DNA of 64,000 nucleotides from Chionoecetes opilio (GCA_016584305.1 JACEEZ010000454.1:1-64000); one strand, 5' to 3'; counted from the stretch's first letter, positions 41,436 to 53,034 are shown. A program made the numbers and translations. The notes: generated by a model not told the origin, from the sequence alone.

Positions 41436-42213
41436 CAGGGAGGTCCCGTTATACGAGCATTCGGTATACGAGAATCCGATGATACGAGATGTGTAAATTA
41501 GGGTCTATTTTCAATATACGAGATCGAAAATCCAATGATACGACATTCAAACTGGGGTGAGTAAAATTATCAAGTTCAAAATGCGCGCCCTACCACTCCC
41601 GGGCTGGACAAAGGGGGATTTGGTTGACCCCAGTGAGGTCACCCCTAGCAAGCCGTGACCTGAAGGGTAATTAAGCATATGGTGCGGCCTGACATTTAGG
41701 GGTAATTAGCAGGTGTGCGGCCCCAACCTTGGGACCTCACTGTTACCAACCAGGTCATCCCTAGCAAGGCGTGACCTGAAGGGTAATTAAGCATATGGCG
41801 CGGCCTGACCTTTAGGGGTAATTAGCAGGTGTGGGGCCCCAACCTTGGAACCGCTACACTACCTTCTCTTGTATCACGTGGCGTTCCATACATTACAACG
41901 TCTTTTTTGCTTGTTATGCATGTTTTATGTTTAATTAATGTGCAGTTATGTTATTTTGTGTGCTATTTTCTCTTTCAGAATGCTTTTTCTACAGAATAGG
42001 TAATACAGTGTGGGTAATATAGATGCTGCGTGTTTGTTGTGTTTGCTATAGTTTATTTTAGCTTGAAAAACATGTCTTTTTTTTTTTTTTTAATTGATGG
42101 GGTCCTGGAACCAAACCCATATTTTACCATTAGTTATGTGTTTCGTTATACGAGATTTCGCTTACGAGTATGCCAGGTGGAACCTAACTGCTCGTATCTT
42201 CGGGACCTCCCTG
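41436..42213 (-). mobile_element. Tigger-like element, CAGGGAGGTCCCG family, copy 2
   Basis: TA flanks 41434-41435 and 42214-42215. Same family as 40076-40840 but inverted, with the same internal duplication. The word ATACGAG in the left terminal repeat is spaced 15 then 16 bp. Confidence 0.9.
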
Positions 42214-42215
42214 TA

Positions 42216-42720
42216 ATACATTTCTAGAATTAGTGGACTTGCTGCTGCAGAAAGTATTGGCGTTGAGTTGCAGATGTAGGTTTGTGGAAGACAATTTTTG
42301 TTTGCAATGCCCAACTCTCGTCATATTACACATCATTTTCTCATACCATAATTCCTTCTGCTTCATGAATGTACCATATTTGTCTCTCCATTACTAACAT
42401 TTTCTTAGTTATTATCTTCCTGCTCTCAACCTACTCTGTTCCTCATTAATTTTGTCTTTAGCAGTTTTGTGCAATCTTTCACAAAGAATATTTATTACCT
42501 TACATATTTTTAGGTATGCATAACTGAATAATTTTTCTTCAATTACCACATCCATTCTGGTTTCTCTTCTCTTCATAGACTGGAGTACAAATTACTTTTT
42601 TCCTATACAAACATTTCTTCTGCCCAAGCTCCATTATGTATGCAGATCTTCAGTTTTCCTGTCTCAATATTAAGCAAAATTGATTTATGAGTATGTAAGA
42701 TTTTCCTTTTTGATGAACAG
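42216..42720. other. SEH1 intron 3, 3' end
   Basis: AT-rich with no element recognised. Ends at the TTTTGATGAACAG acceptor of exon 4. Confidence 0.6.
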
Positions 42721-42833
42721 GTAAGGATATATGAGGCACCGGATGTGATGAATCTCAACCAGTGGTCACCACAGTATGAAATCAACTGTAAGCTGCAGTG
42801 CTCCTGTATCTCTTGGAATCCTTCACCCTCCCG
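42721..42833 (+). CDS. SEH1: SEH1 nucleoporin, coding exon 4 (residues 137-174)
   Basis: Frame continues from exon 3 and reads [20 protein letters not shown] then [30 protein letters not shown] is nearly invariant in animal SEH1 (blade 3/4). Ends in phase 2 at a GTGAGC donor. No disruption. Confidence 0.95.
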
Positions 42834-43580
42834 GTGAGCAATTTGTTACGTACAGTTTTTTGTTAAATCATATCTTACTTGATTTCCATATTTTCATATG
42901 CATTTTGTCACACCTGAATTGGTCTCTCCTCTTTTTTTATGAAGACAAGCCAAGCAAAGGTTGAAAGTAAGATATTTAAACTCATTGTAGTTTTAGAATC
43001 ACATGATTTGCTTTTTATGAAAGATCTGTACAGGGAGGTCCCGTTATACGAGCATTCGATATACGAGAATCCGATGGTACGAGATGTGTAAATTAGGGTC
43101 TATTTTCAATATACGAGATCGAAAATCCAATGTTACGACATTCAAACTGGGGTGAGTAAAATTACCAAGTTATTTACTAAAGTAAATTACAAGTTATTTA
43201 CTAAAATTATAAACATTTACTGACTACATATATGATTTTACCTAAGGTTGTACGATAATCAATCTGAAAATAACGTGCAGACTGGCCAACGACTGCTCAA
43301 GACTGGTATTAGCAGAGGTAGGAAGTCTCCAGGCTCGCTTATTATTGTTTGGTATGCTATGAAATATAATTTCTCTAGGTGAATGTAGACATATGATTGC
43401 ATTTGGATGGATATCATTCATATATATGAGTAAAGAGATAAAATACAAGCAAGGGACTCATCCACGTCTGGCAGCACGGCCTTTGGTAGCAGCAGCAGCA
43501 GCATGAGCCAGCCCATGAAGCCCGTGAGGTGGATATCAACACCATTAGACCAAGGGAGATAGATGTCTTTGGTAATATTT

Positions 43581-43700
43581 AGTAGGGGAGCGAGAACCCC
43601 TTGAGGAATCCTATGATCCCTGGTGATATCCTATGGTGCTGTCACAGGCGTGGGAGCTGACTGTCTTCAGGAAGGCACAGGTGAGGCGGATGACGGCGGG
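43581..43700 (-). pseudogene. I/jockey-type LINE, short 3' fragment
   Basis: Matches the tail of the LINE at 50704 (CCTTGAGGAATCC, CTGGTGATATCCTATG, GGAAGGCACAGGTGAGGCGG). Truncated to about 120 bp. Confidence 0.7.
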
Positions 43701-43779
43701 TTTTTACTCAAAAGTTTTGAGTGGCGGCGCCGCTGGAGCCGCCACAGTAGGTTTGGGCAGGATTAAACGTCTTATTACT

Positions 43780-44095
43780 CGTTATTATACAACTTAGTGA
43801 TTATGGTGTGATGTTATATACACGTGTCATTATCTATATCAATGTAGCACCGTGTTTCACCTTAAATAAGGGTGATTTAAAGATGTTATGATGAGGCGCG
43901 ACTGGCGGGGCAGAGTGATGGAGAAAAATTCTTGCCGCGGGGCCGCCCCATGACACGAATATTCACTATTTCAACCCACATACACACCTTCTACCACCAA
44001 AACACTAGCAACACAGGCTCCTTACTTATATATCTTACTATCTGATACATTAAAACTCCTTAAAATGCAAGCATTCCAAATAAAACGAGAATTAG
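43780..44095 (-). mobile_element. Internal fragment of the CAGTCAAACCTCG Tigger family
   Basis: Collinear with about 18845-19110 (CCTTAAATAAGGGTGATTTA, CACACCTTCTACCACCAAAA, CACTAGCAACACAGGCTCCT). No termini. Confidence 0.7.
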
Positions 44096-44649
44096 TTTGA
44101 GATGACGGAGACAAGGCGGAGAGAGGCAGTCTGGCATGCCATTCTTGCCCGGAAATATGTCTCGCTGACTTGTGATTGGTCGAGAAGTTTTAAAAACAGT
44201 TTATCATTGGCTGGTGACTGATGATGAGTTTGATGACATCATTTATGTTTTATGTTTAATTAATGTGCAGTTATGTTATTTTGTGTGCTATTTTCTCTTT
44301 CAGAATGGTTTTTCTACAGAACAGGTAGTACAGTGTAGGTAATATCGACGCTGTGTGTTTGTTGTGTTTGCTATAGTTTATTTTAGCTTGAAAAACTTCT
44401 TTTTTTTTTTTTTTTATTGATGGGGTCCTGGAACCAAACCTATATTTTACCATTAGTTATGTGTTTCGTTATACAAGATTTCGCTTTACGAGTATGCCAG
44501 GTGGAACCTAACTGCTCGTATCTTCAGGACCTCCCTGTATTGGAGATATTATAGAACCCCTCTAACTCGGACTATAAAGGGATTAAGGCTGTCTTGAGTT
44601 ATCAGGTTCGTGTTATAACAAATATATTTGTATTGCACCCTAAAAGTTC

Positions 44650-45060
44650 AGATTCAATTTCAAAGAGTCCTAGATAAGTTGACACTATATCTTGCAGTTT
44701 GATGCTGAAAATCAAGAGAATTAAGTCTAGTCTCCAACCCTGCACCCAGAGAAGCTTGAGCCTGATGCACCAAGGTCAAAAGGGCATCACAGGTATCAAA
44801 TCTTTTCCTAAAACTAAGCAGAATATCTGGTAGCAAATTATTTAAATTCAAGAAATAGGAGAGACGTTTAGCAAATAATTGCTTAAACTTTTTTAGTACC
44901 ACAATAATTGATATTAGCCTATGCTCATTAGGCAAGATGGTAGCTGAGGAACCTTTAGGGATTGGAGTAACATTTGCAATTCGCCAACAAGCAGGAAAAG
45001 TACCTCTCCTGGTTAGAGTACAGAAGATAGATGACTGCTAACTAGGGGATAAGTTTTGGC
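44650..45060 (-). pseudogene. LINE reverse transcriptase fragment (jockey-like)
   Basis: Minus strand reads TFPACWRIANVTPIPKG, HRLISIIVVLKKFKQLFAKR, LLPDILLSFRKRFDTCDALL, TLVHQAQ and LETRLNSLDF. These are the RT fingers/palm-start motifs of jockey-type LINEs (W..A.VTPIPKG...RPIS...Q.GFRKG...DALL). Decayed. Confidence 0.7.
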
Positions 45061-45176
45061 AATATTAAAATAAAAGGGGGAAGGCAAATAGACCCTGACC
45101 TTGACATCAATCTTTTGTGTTTTATCAATCACTCATGAGTAGAAGCTTAGTAGGTTTGTACTTGCCTTTCCTAAAA

Positions 45177-45420
45177 CTAAATTAACGATCTAATAGTATT
45201 TGTATCTTCTAGGTATTTCATCCATCTGTTTTTCACAATACTCTCACAATTTTTTGCAACATCACTGGTTAGTGATATCAGGCTATAATTCAGTGGCTCT
45301 CCCTTGTTTCTTCCCATATGAATTGGAACTACATTTGCTCTGCTCCAATCTTGGGGTAAATTACCTTCTGCTAGCGAGTTCACAATAATATCATGTATTA
45401 TACCTGCCAACTCCTTACTT
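45177..45420 (-). pseudogene. Second jockey/CR1-like RT fragment
   Basis: Minus strand reads ELAGIIHDIIVNSLAEGNLP, QDWSRANVVPIHMGRNKGEP and LNYSLISLTSDVAKNCESIV. Same RT region as 44650-45060 but from a different family. Its upstream side is cut by the LINE ending at 45422. Confidence 0.7.
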
Positions 45421-47194
45421 CTTCTTCTTTCTGTTTAATGTCAGTTTTTCCCTTAATTTTTATGAGGTTAGACGGCCGATGATACGCTTCCAACTATCTC
45501 TGTCCGTTGCCTCAACTTCTTCAATGCCAATGTTGCCAGATCCTTTTCAACACACTGCTTCCATGTCTTCCTTGGCCTGCCTGGTGGACAGTGACCTGGA
45601 ACTACCACTCTAACAGCTCTCTCCAATACCTCACCACCTTCTCTCCTTTTTCACGTGCCCAAACCACTTCAATCGCCTAACTCTCAGCACTGTACTCAGC
45701 TCCTTCAATCCACATTTTCTTGCCACCTCTTCACATGACACTTCATCTCTCCATGTGATCCCAGTCATATATCTCAACATTCTCCGATTACACCCAACCA
45801 ACACATCCTCCAACTTCTTCATCAAAGCCCATGTCTCAGAACCATACAACAAAACGGATCTTATACATGCTTCAAATACTCTTCCTCTGTTTTTCAGTGG
45901 AATACACTTGTTTATCAGCAGTCTCGCTATCTCTCTCCACTTCATCCATGCAGTTGCTACTCATGTTCTTACTGCTCTCTCCACTCCACCCTCGCTATCT
46001 AACATGTCACCAAGATAACAAAACTGTTTCACTTCTGCTATGACATCACCATTCACTTCTATAGTTTCTACCTCTTCCTCTTCTGGCAGGCCCCCTCTGT
46101 TGATTCTTCTTATACACAATGGACAGCAGAAATCTACCACCCCATTCAGGTTTCCTAGTTCCGAACATCTTTTATGGCACCACTTGTCACGTTCCTTGCA
46201 TCTAATAAAGTTTACTCCTAGTCCACTACCGCACACTCCATATGGAAACTTTCCCACTTGTATATTTTGCTCTATTTTCTTGCCTGTTACCTTCATCTTC
46301 GTTTTGGACATATTCACCTTCAGACCTCTTCTCTTCATTACTTGCTTCCAATCTATAAATCTCCTCTCAATTTCCTTTTTTGTCTCAGCTGTCAAGACTA
46401 AATCATCTGCATATACTGTAGCAGCTCCCATGGATCTCCTGTTCAGCATTCCTTTGTGGACTCTTCCATCACTACCACAAACAAAAGAGGACTGAGAACT
46501 GAGCCTTGATGCACCCCCACACCTATCTCAAAGGCATCTGATGTTCCTTCAGATACTCTCACCCTTGATCTTGAGCCTTCATACAGTGTCATTACCAACC
46601 TTACAAGCCTCTCCGGTACCTTTTGTCTTCGTAATGCTCATCTAATTGCTCTTCTTGGAATCCTGTCAAATACCTTTTCCAGATCCACAAACACATGATA
46701 CAGGGAGGTCCCGAAGATACGAGCAGTTAGGTTCCACCTGGCATACTCGTAAAGCGAAATCTCGTATAACGAAACACATAACTAATGGTAAAATATAGGT
46801 TTGGTTCCAGGACCCCATCAATCAAAAAAAAAAAAAAAAAAAAAAGACGTGCTTTGCAAGCTAAAATAAACTATAGCAAACACAACAAACACACAGCGTC
46901 TATATTATCCACATTGTACTACCTATTCTGTAGAAAAAGCATTCTGAAAGAGAAAATAGCACACAAAATAACATAACTGCACATTAATTAAACATAAAAC
47001 ATGCATAACACTCACAAGTGGTAATGTTGTGTGGGGAGACAGGAAGCTGGCAAGTAGCCAGCTGAGAGTCCCTGTTTCCTCTCTCCGAGGCTCGAGAGAA
47101 AACAGGGGTGACTGCTTTTGCAGGGATGACTGGGTTAGAGTTCTTCCTCCTCCCCTTGATCACTTGAGCTCCCTTCACACATTCCATAATCGAA

Positions 47195-47450
47195 CCACGA
47201 TAGCGCCACCAATTTGATTATTGACGCTATCGTGAAATTTGTCCACGATAAACGCAGACCACGATAGCCTCACAACAATGTCACGCTGCCTGTACGTATG
47301 TGTCATGACGGTCGTAAGATGGTCACGATGGAGTCATGACAGCTGTAAGACGATGTCACGAATGGAAAATCAACGGTCATTTTGTCGTCACGATAGAGTT
47401 ACGATAACCACGACAGTGCCATGAACGTATCACGATAGCGTCAAGAGCCA
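47195..47450. repeat. Irregular array of CACGATAGCG motifs
   Basis: At least six copies of CACGATAG/CTATCGTG or close variants, with GTCATGAC and GTCACGA interspersed, at irregular spacing. Begins with an inverted pair (CCACGATAGCG / CGCTATCGTG) around 47195-47233. Confidence 0.6.
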
Positions 47451-48032
47451 TGCCTCATGCAACATGCCTCACACGTGGGTGTTGCCATGGTGATGGAGAA
47501 GGAAGGGGCCGGGGCTAGAGATGAAGGTGGAAGAAACAGGGTTGTGTTGGTAATGGAGAAGGGGGGAAACGGGGGATGGGGGCTGTAATAAAGAAGGGGG
47601 TGATGGTGATGGTGGGGAAACGGGGGGGGGGGGAGATGGAGAAGGCGTTGTTGGGGGTGTGAGTGGTTAAAACGGGGGTGGATCCACCACCCACCCCCTA
47701 CTCCCTACCCCTTTCCCCCATCACCACCTGGTCATGGGAGTAGGGGGAAGGGAGTAGAGGGTGGGTGGAGGTGAATGAGAAAGGGGGAAGAAGGCAGAAG
47801 GGGGTGCAAAAAAGGGGGGGAGGTAGGATTGAAGACTCGAGAGGGTAGGGTAGGTAAGGGACAAGGGAGGGGTGCGCAGACCTCTTCCACTGCCCACAAA
47901 CTCGTCTCTGTGCATCTGAATCATTGTACATCGACCAGGATGTGAATTTTGTAGGCCACATTGTCGTACCGAGCCACCAGAATTATCATATTTTCAGATT
48001 GATTATCGTACACCCTTAGGTAAAATCATATA

Positions 48033-48504
48033 CAGGTTGAAGTTCCCAAACTCGGCATCCCAAGACTCGGCAACACCCAAAACTCGGCTATGGTTCCGGA
48101 TTTTCCAAAACACGGCAGAACACCCAAAACCCGGCGCGTAGTTGCCGGGTCGGCCGCTAGGTGCCACCACACTAGGCCGCTTTGTTTCTCCCGCCGATTT
48201 GTTTGTTGTTATTGTTCAGTGGTGTTGTGACTGTAGAGTTGTGTACACTGTTATTTTGTGTACTTCTATCAGGTCTGTTATTGGTAATATGGCTCCCAAA
48301 CGTCCAGGAACACCTACTGGTGGAAGTGAAAAGAAAAAGAAGAACAATGTGCTAACTATTTCTGAGAAAATTGACCTTTTGAAGAAGTTGGATGGCGGAA
48401 CCTATATATTAAGGCTTAATATATCTACGTTCTAAAAGTCGGAAAATTCCATTACTCGGCTCGGCGCTGGTCCCGAGGTTGCCGAGTTTGGGAACTTCAA
48501 CCTG
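48033..48504 (+). mobile_element. Tigger-like element, CAGGTTGAAGTTCCC family
   Basis: Ends CAGGTTGAAGTTCCCAAACT and the inverse, with TA at 48031-48032 and 48505-48506. ACTCGG words in the left repeat are spaced 15 and 17 bp. Contains the start of a CENP-B-type DNA-binding domain (48290-48405). Confidence 0.9.
48290..48435 (+). pseudogene. N-terminal helix-turn-helix start of a Tigger transposase
   Basis: ATG at 48290 gives MAPKRPGTPTGGSEKKKKNN then VLTISEKIDLLKKLDGG. This is the opening of a CENP-B/pogo-type N-terminal domain (basic lead, then L(T/S)..EK..LL..LD.G). It breaks off after LDGG and the remainder of the transposase is deleted. Confidence 0.65.
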
Positions 48505-48740
48505 TAGTCAGTAAATGACTTTATAATTTTAGTAAATAACTTGTAATTTACTTTAGTAAATAACTTGGTCATTTTACTCACCCCAGTTTGAATGTCGTAG
48601 CATTGGATTTTCTTTCTCGTACATTGAAAATAGACCCTAATTTACACATCTCGTATCATCGGATTCTCGTATACCGAATGCTCGTATAACGGGACCTCCC
48701 TGTACAAGCTTTTCTTCTTATATTTTCCTGCAGATCTAAG

Positions 48741-48977
48741 ATCTCTTGTCCTCTAAGTGTGTTAACATCTGGATTGGCAGATATTTACATTCGTCCATTT
48801 CTTAGTCCATCGATTGCATCATCCTCACTCAAATATGTCACCCACATACTTAAATCACTGCTGAGTAACATATTTGAACATGTACTCTTTGCTCGTCCCT
48901 GCTACTACTCTTATATTTCATTCATTAATTCAGTTATTCAATTTTTAATAGTAAACTTCATGAGTCCTTTTCCTCAG
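48741..48977. other. SEH1 intron 4, 3' end
   Basis: Short AT-rich stretch ending in a TTTTCCTCAG acceptor. Nothing recognised. Confidence 0.6.
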
Positions 48978-49211
48978 GCTCCATGCACCACTCATAGCTG
49001 TAGGAAGTGATGACCCCAACCCATCCTCAGGACCAAAGGTGTTCATATATGAGTTCTCGGCCAACACGCACAAGTGGAACCGTGTGGAGAGCCTTGTGTC
49101 AGTGACTGATCCAGTGCATGACTTGGCTTTTGCCCCAAACTTGGGTCGCTCCTACCACCTGTTGGGCATCGCCACCAAGGATGTAAGAGTTGTGACACTG
49201 CGGCCTATCAA
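48978..49211 (+). CDS. SEH1: SEH1 nucleoporin, coding exon 5 (residues 174-252)
   Basis: In phase with exon 4 it reads [60 protein letters not shown] and [34 protein letters not shown] and IATKDVR are SEH1 signatures (blades 4-5). Ends in phase 2 before GTAAGT. The largest exon seen; intact. Confidence 0.95.
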
Positions 49212-50087
49212 GTAAGTAGTATGAGGGAGTATGAGTATGAAAGTACATAGTAGGAAGAGGCTGGGATAGTGATCAGTGGGGCCTGATGAAGCAAGAGCCA
49301 TTGGAGACTACTTATTTACATGGTAATCCAAAAGTATCAGCATTATGTGTATTTACCTAGTTGTGTGTGTGTGTGTCATTCCTTTCTCTTAAAGTGAAAG
49401 AGAGGAATATTTACAGTGCTCTTTCACATCTGGCTATCTCAGAAAGGGCACATAGGTTGGGATGTTTCCAAAGCTCTCATTTTATGAGAAATGGTTCACA
49501 TTATGCTGGCCCAACTTAGGTTTATTTGACATCAGCATAATCTGATCTTTCATCTGCTGATAGAGAGATAGTTTTCTAGAGAGATGAACTCCAAGCATTT
49601 AGCTACTCTATAGTGCTTCATAGTGCTGAGTGACTTGGGAGCTCCCAGGTAGAATGATTGGTACACTATCAAATCATCAATGAATTACACGCTACTTTTG
49701 CTCAACTTGATTTTAAACTGATGCCAGCAACCAAGCCATCTTCCAACAAAGTGTTCTTTTTTTATGAGACATGTCTGTAGGAACAAAAATGTGAATATTT
49801 GAAGGAATTGTATGCACAGTTATGAGGCATGAACTCTGACTTAGGTTCAAGGGCAAGCATAGAGCACTGGAAATGAAGTGTTAGTAAACATTAAATTTTA
49901 TCAGTGTGAAATTGTTGATGATGTAAGGAACAGTAGAGTTTGAAACATATATGGAAACCAATGTAACTTGCTGAAGAGGTCACACGAGAGAGTGGTACTA
50001 GTAGTTTGATCAGGTGGACAGAATGGAAGAGAAAATTAATAATGGTTAACCTTTAGAGTGTAGTCTTGGGATATGATCACCTCCTAG
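49212..50087. other. SEH1 intron 5, proximal 0.9 kb, nothing recognised
   Basis: AT-rich, a short (GT)n at about 49362. No TIRs, no coding motifs; probably old unique intron sequence. Confidence 0.5.
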
Positions 50088-50457
50088 TAGGGCTGGGCAG
50101 GACTCGATTACTGGATTCGATTACCACGGATCCGTCAAGGCTAGACGAATCCGAACCAAGCCTTGTAATCGAATCTGCCTACCTGAATTTTAGGCCTGAA
50201 TTTTACAATACAATACGCCTTACAATTTGAGGGAGGAGCCTAAAAAATGTCTTAAGTACTCTACCACGAGATAGCCATCTCACCTCGTTGTGCATCACTA
50301 GCTCACCTAGACTCTGACTCAAACTCCTCCAACAGCTCGTGAAACTGGCGATGATTTAGTGCTCGTGAAATAATAAAATTGACCTCTCGCACAACCAGCT
50401 GCATCACATTTTGCAATTCACAATTTCTTAGTTTTGCCACAATTGGTTCCTGATGTA
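50088..50457 (-). pseudogene. hAT transposase, C-proximal fragment, and element end
   Basis: The left end of the element (TAGGGCTGGGCAGGACTCGA) is at 50088. Minus-strand coding pieces are HQEPIVAKLRNCELQNVMQL, EVNFIISRALNHRQFHELLE and, after a frameshift, VMHNEVRWLSRGRVLKTFF. HNEVRWLSRG is a strong signature of hAT/ZBED-type transposases. The gene continues at 52172-52256 and 56480 on, beyond two insertions. Confidence 0.8.
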
Positions 50458-50524
50458 CAGTACCCTCCCGAGTTTCACGCTATCCGAGTTTCACGCCGAG
50501 TCCTAAATTCTTACCATCTCACTC

Positions 50525-50646
50525 GAGAGCTGTGATGGTTGGCCCTCGCCCGTGGTGGCACAGGCAGGATTTTTATAAGAGTTAATGGGCAGCATGTGGG
50601 TGTTCTTAGGCCACTTGATGGTGCAGAGAAAGATTCAAAGTGGATT
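50525..50646 (-). mobile_element. SINE body fragment
   Basis: Reverse-complement match to 61105-61300 (CACCATCAAGTGGCCTAAGA, ATCCTGCCTGTGCCACCACG). The tRNA head is absent. Confidence 0.75.
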
Positions 50647-50703
50647 TTACAGCCATCATCAAGAATCAAACTCGGGTCACTGAGAACACCACGTTGTTGA
50701 ACG

Positions 50704-51245
50704 TTGTTTGTTTTAGGGCTGCGAGGATCCCTTGGGGAACACTATGAGCCCTGGTGATGTCCTATGATGCTATCACAGGCGTGGTAGTTGACCTGTCTTC
50801 CTCAGGAAGGCACAGCAGAGGCGGATGACAGCGTGTTGCCGGGAGGGGGGAACGCCAGCCGCTGCCAACAGGGTGGGCAGGTCAAAGGTGGTGACGTTCA
50901 GGGCAAGGAGTTGAGAGTGTAGCACTACACGGTGGGAGGGGAAGCACGGACACTGCAGCAGAAAGTGTTCAATAGTCTCCGGAACATTCCTGCACCAGGG
51001 GCAGTGAGGGTCAGGGGACAGACGGAGGCAGTGCAGGTGAGCCGTGAGTGTCGTGTGGCCCAGGCGGAGACGGGTGAGGGTGACATCAAGGACGCGGGAC
51101 TTTTTCCTTATCCACGGCTGGGGGGAAGAGTCACTGCAGTATTGGCCCATGAAGGTGATGCGGAGGGCATCGCCGAGCGTGTTGTTCCAGGTGGAGCGGC
51201 AGACCCGGGAGATGAGGCGTTTGGGTGTGTGACAGCCTGGTGGTA
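50704..51245 (-). pseudogene. I/jockey-type LINE 3' fragment, minus strand
   Basis: Minus strand encodes KRLISRVCRSTWNNTLGDAL, VLDVTLTRLRLGHTTLTAHL, knuckle CPWCRNVPETIEHFLLQC and a GQLPRL end. Tail GTTGTTTGTTTTAGGGCTGC at the left. Closest to the copy at 35586. Confidence 0.85.
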
Positions 51246-51440
51246 AATTATACATCAACACTACGGTAGCAGACGATAGATGGCGCTGTTGGCGGTGCCA
51301 ATTTGCCAAGCCTCCAAAACGTAAACATTACAGCGTGGGGACAGATTAGTTGATTTGAATGTCTTATGGTATTTGAAATACTTATAACAGGTAAGTACTG
51401 AGGTACTGAGTACTGAGGAATGCAGTTATGTATACAACTA

Positions 51441-51929
51441 CAGTCAAACCTCGATATAACGGTCCTCGATTGAACGAACTTCGGATGTAATGGACTCCAT
51501 TTGCGTGACAAATTTGCGGGCAAGAATTATTTTTTTTTTACTTCACAACCATATAATATATATAATAATGAGCATTAGTCATGATAATAAGCAATACCTT
51601 TGGAAGCCATGGCTGAATCTGGCTCGTAGTAATTTGTTTACCTTTCACTAGAGGTTGAGCTTGACTAGCTACACTCTACATGTGTTTGTGATTATTTCTC
51701 ATTTATTTCACGTGTAGGAGCAGACCAAATTCAGCATGTAGTGCCAGTCACTGTTTACCTCCCAACATAGCTACACAGTCTGGTTGTGTTTGTGATTATT
51801 TCTCATTTATTTCACAATTTTTCCGTTTTTTTCTTATATTTTTCCACCCTTGGGAAAATACCCTCGCTATAACGGACAATCGGCTTTAACTCCTCCCCCC
51901 CTTTAGTCTGTTATATCGAGGTTTGACTG
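51441..51929 (-). mobile_element. Tigger-like element, CAGTCAAACCTCG family, third copy
   Basis: TA flanks 51439-51440 and 51930-51931. 489 bp; internally deleted relative to 7218-8038. Nested inside the 50458-52171 element. Confidence 0.9.
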
Positions 51930-52171
51930 TACATAATACTACATAACTACGTATAATGTACTACAACATTCGTTTTGGAAGACGCATGAGTATTTTTCAG
52001 GGTATTCTTTTGGGGAAAAAGTTAGTCTTATAAGCCGTTAAATACGGTACTACACCTCGCACCGGAATAAATAACCATTTTTTCAGTGTTTTCAATACCC
52101 GAGTTTCGCGATCCTCAACTTTAGCGCTATGCCTTTGGAAGAAAGCAAGCGCGAAACTTGGGAGGGTACTG

Positions 52172-52266
52172 TTTGATGCAATGAAAAGGAACAAAGTTAG
52201 GTATCTCCTTCCTCTTCTTCATTAAACCGACAACTCCCTTATATTTTCCTTTCATGTTTGGAGCAC
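52172..52266 (-). pseudogene. hAT transposase, middle fragment
   Basis: Minus strand reads MKGKYKGVVGLMKKRKEIPN then FVPFHCI, matching the hAT segment that follows DGAP (G...GF...L......V...HC.IHQE). It continues the fragment at 56480 upstream and 50457 downstream. The last ten bases are the LINE target duplication. Confidence 0.75.
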
Positions 52267-53034
52267 TGAAAAACAGAGGAAGAGTATTTGAAGCATGTAT
52301 AAGATCAGTTTTGCTGTACGGTTCTGAAACATGGACTTTGTCGAAGAAGTTGGAGGATGTTTTGGTTGGTTGTGATCAGAGAATGTTAAGGTATATGACT
52401 GGGATAACATGGAGAGATGAAGTGTCCAGTGAACAGGTGGCCAGAAAATGTGGATTGAAGGAGCTGTGAGTAAGGCGATTGAGATGGTTTGGGCACGTGA
52501 AGAGGAGAGAAGGTGGTGAGGTATTGGAGAGAGCTGTTAGAGTGGAAGTTCCAGGTCGCTGTCCACCAGGCAGGTCAAGGAAGACATGGAAGCAGTGTGT
52601 TGAAGAGGATCTGGCAGCATTGGTCATTGAAGAAGTTGAGGCAAAGGTGGGTATCGCAATTTTTTTCCAATTCCGCAATCGCAATTCCGCAGTTCCGACC
52701 TGCACCAGTCCGCAATCGCAATTCTGCAATTTTGTTCAGATAGGCCTTTTCGCAATCGCAATTCCGCAATTCCGCAAACTAATTTTGACACCTACAATTA
52801 AAACAAAAAATGTCTCTAGACTCTTAAACATCTCTAGACTCTTAAACACCTACAATTAAAACAAAAAATGTCTCTAGACTCATTATTAGTGTTTAATACT
52901 TCTGTATTCCTATTCTGTTTCTGTCTATACTTGTTACTTGTCCTTCACAATTAAGTCTTTGTCTCTTTTATTGTTTTTCTTTACTTTTACACTTCACAGT
53001 CTACTGGCTAGTAATCACTAATCTAAGTAATCTA

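Larger units (their letters stand above)
43031..44537 (-). mobile_element. Tigger-like element, CAGGGAGGTCCCG family, copy 3
   Basis: TA flanks 43029-43030 and 44538-44539. Interior holds a LINE fragment and a piece of the CAGTCAAACCTCG family. Bases 43196-43280 are the uninterrupted counterpart of the site occupied by another element at 48033-48504 in copy 4. Confidence 0.85.
46701..48702 (+). mobile_element. Tigger-like element, CAGGGAGGTCCCG family, copy 4
   Basis: TA flanks 46699-46700 and 48703-48704, inserted within the LINE ORF. The interior contains a motif array (47195-47450), purine/pyrimidine-rich stretches (47500-47900) and a nested CAGGTTGAAG element. Confidence 0.9.
45422..48740 (-). 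mobile_element. LINE with PHD-like cysteine segment, split by a Tigger-like element
   Basis: Minus-strand LINE in two parts, 48703-48740 then 45422-46700, separated by the element at 46701-48702; the coding sequence joins across the TA site. Readable motifs are FVDLEKVFDRIPRRAI, GVGVHQGSVLSPLLFVVV, YADDLVLTAETKKE (catalytic YADD), a Cys-rich insert (CGSGLGVNFIRC, WCHKRCSELG), QFCYLGDMLDSEGG, SVLLYGSETWAL and LKWFGHVKK. Several frameshifts. The 3' end has GAAGAAGAA-rich sequence. Related pieces are at 52267 and 62537. Confidence 0.8.
50458..52171 (+). mobile_element. Tigger-like element, CAGTACCCTCCCGAG family, copy 2
   Basis: Ends CAGTACCCTCCCGAGTTTCA and the inverse TTGGGAGGGTACTG. Target TA at 50456-50457, mutated to TT at 52172-52173. 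It splits the hAT transposase between FHCI and HQEPIVA. Contains a SINE piece, a LINE tail and another Tigger-like element. Confidence 0.85.
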
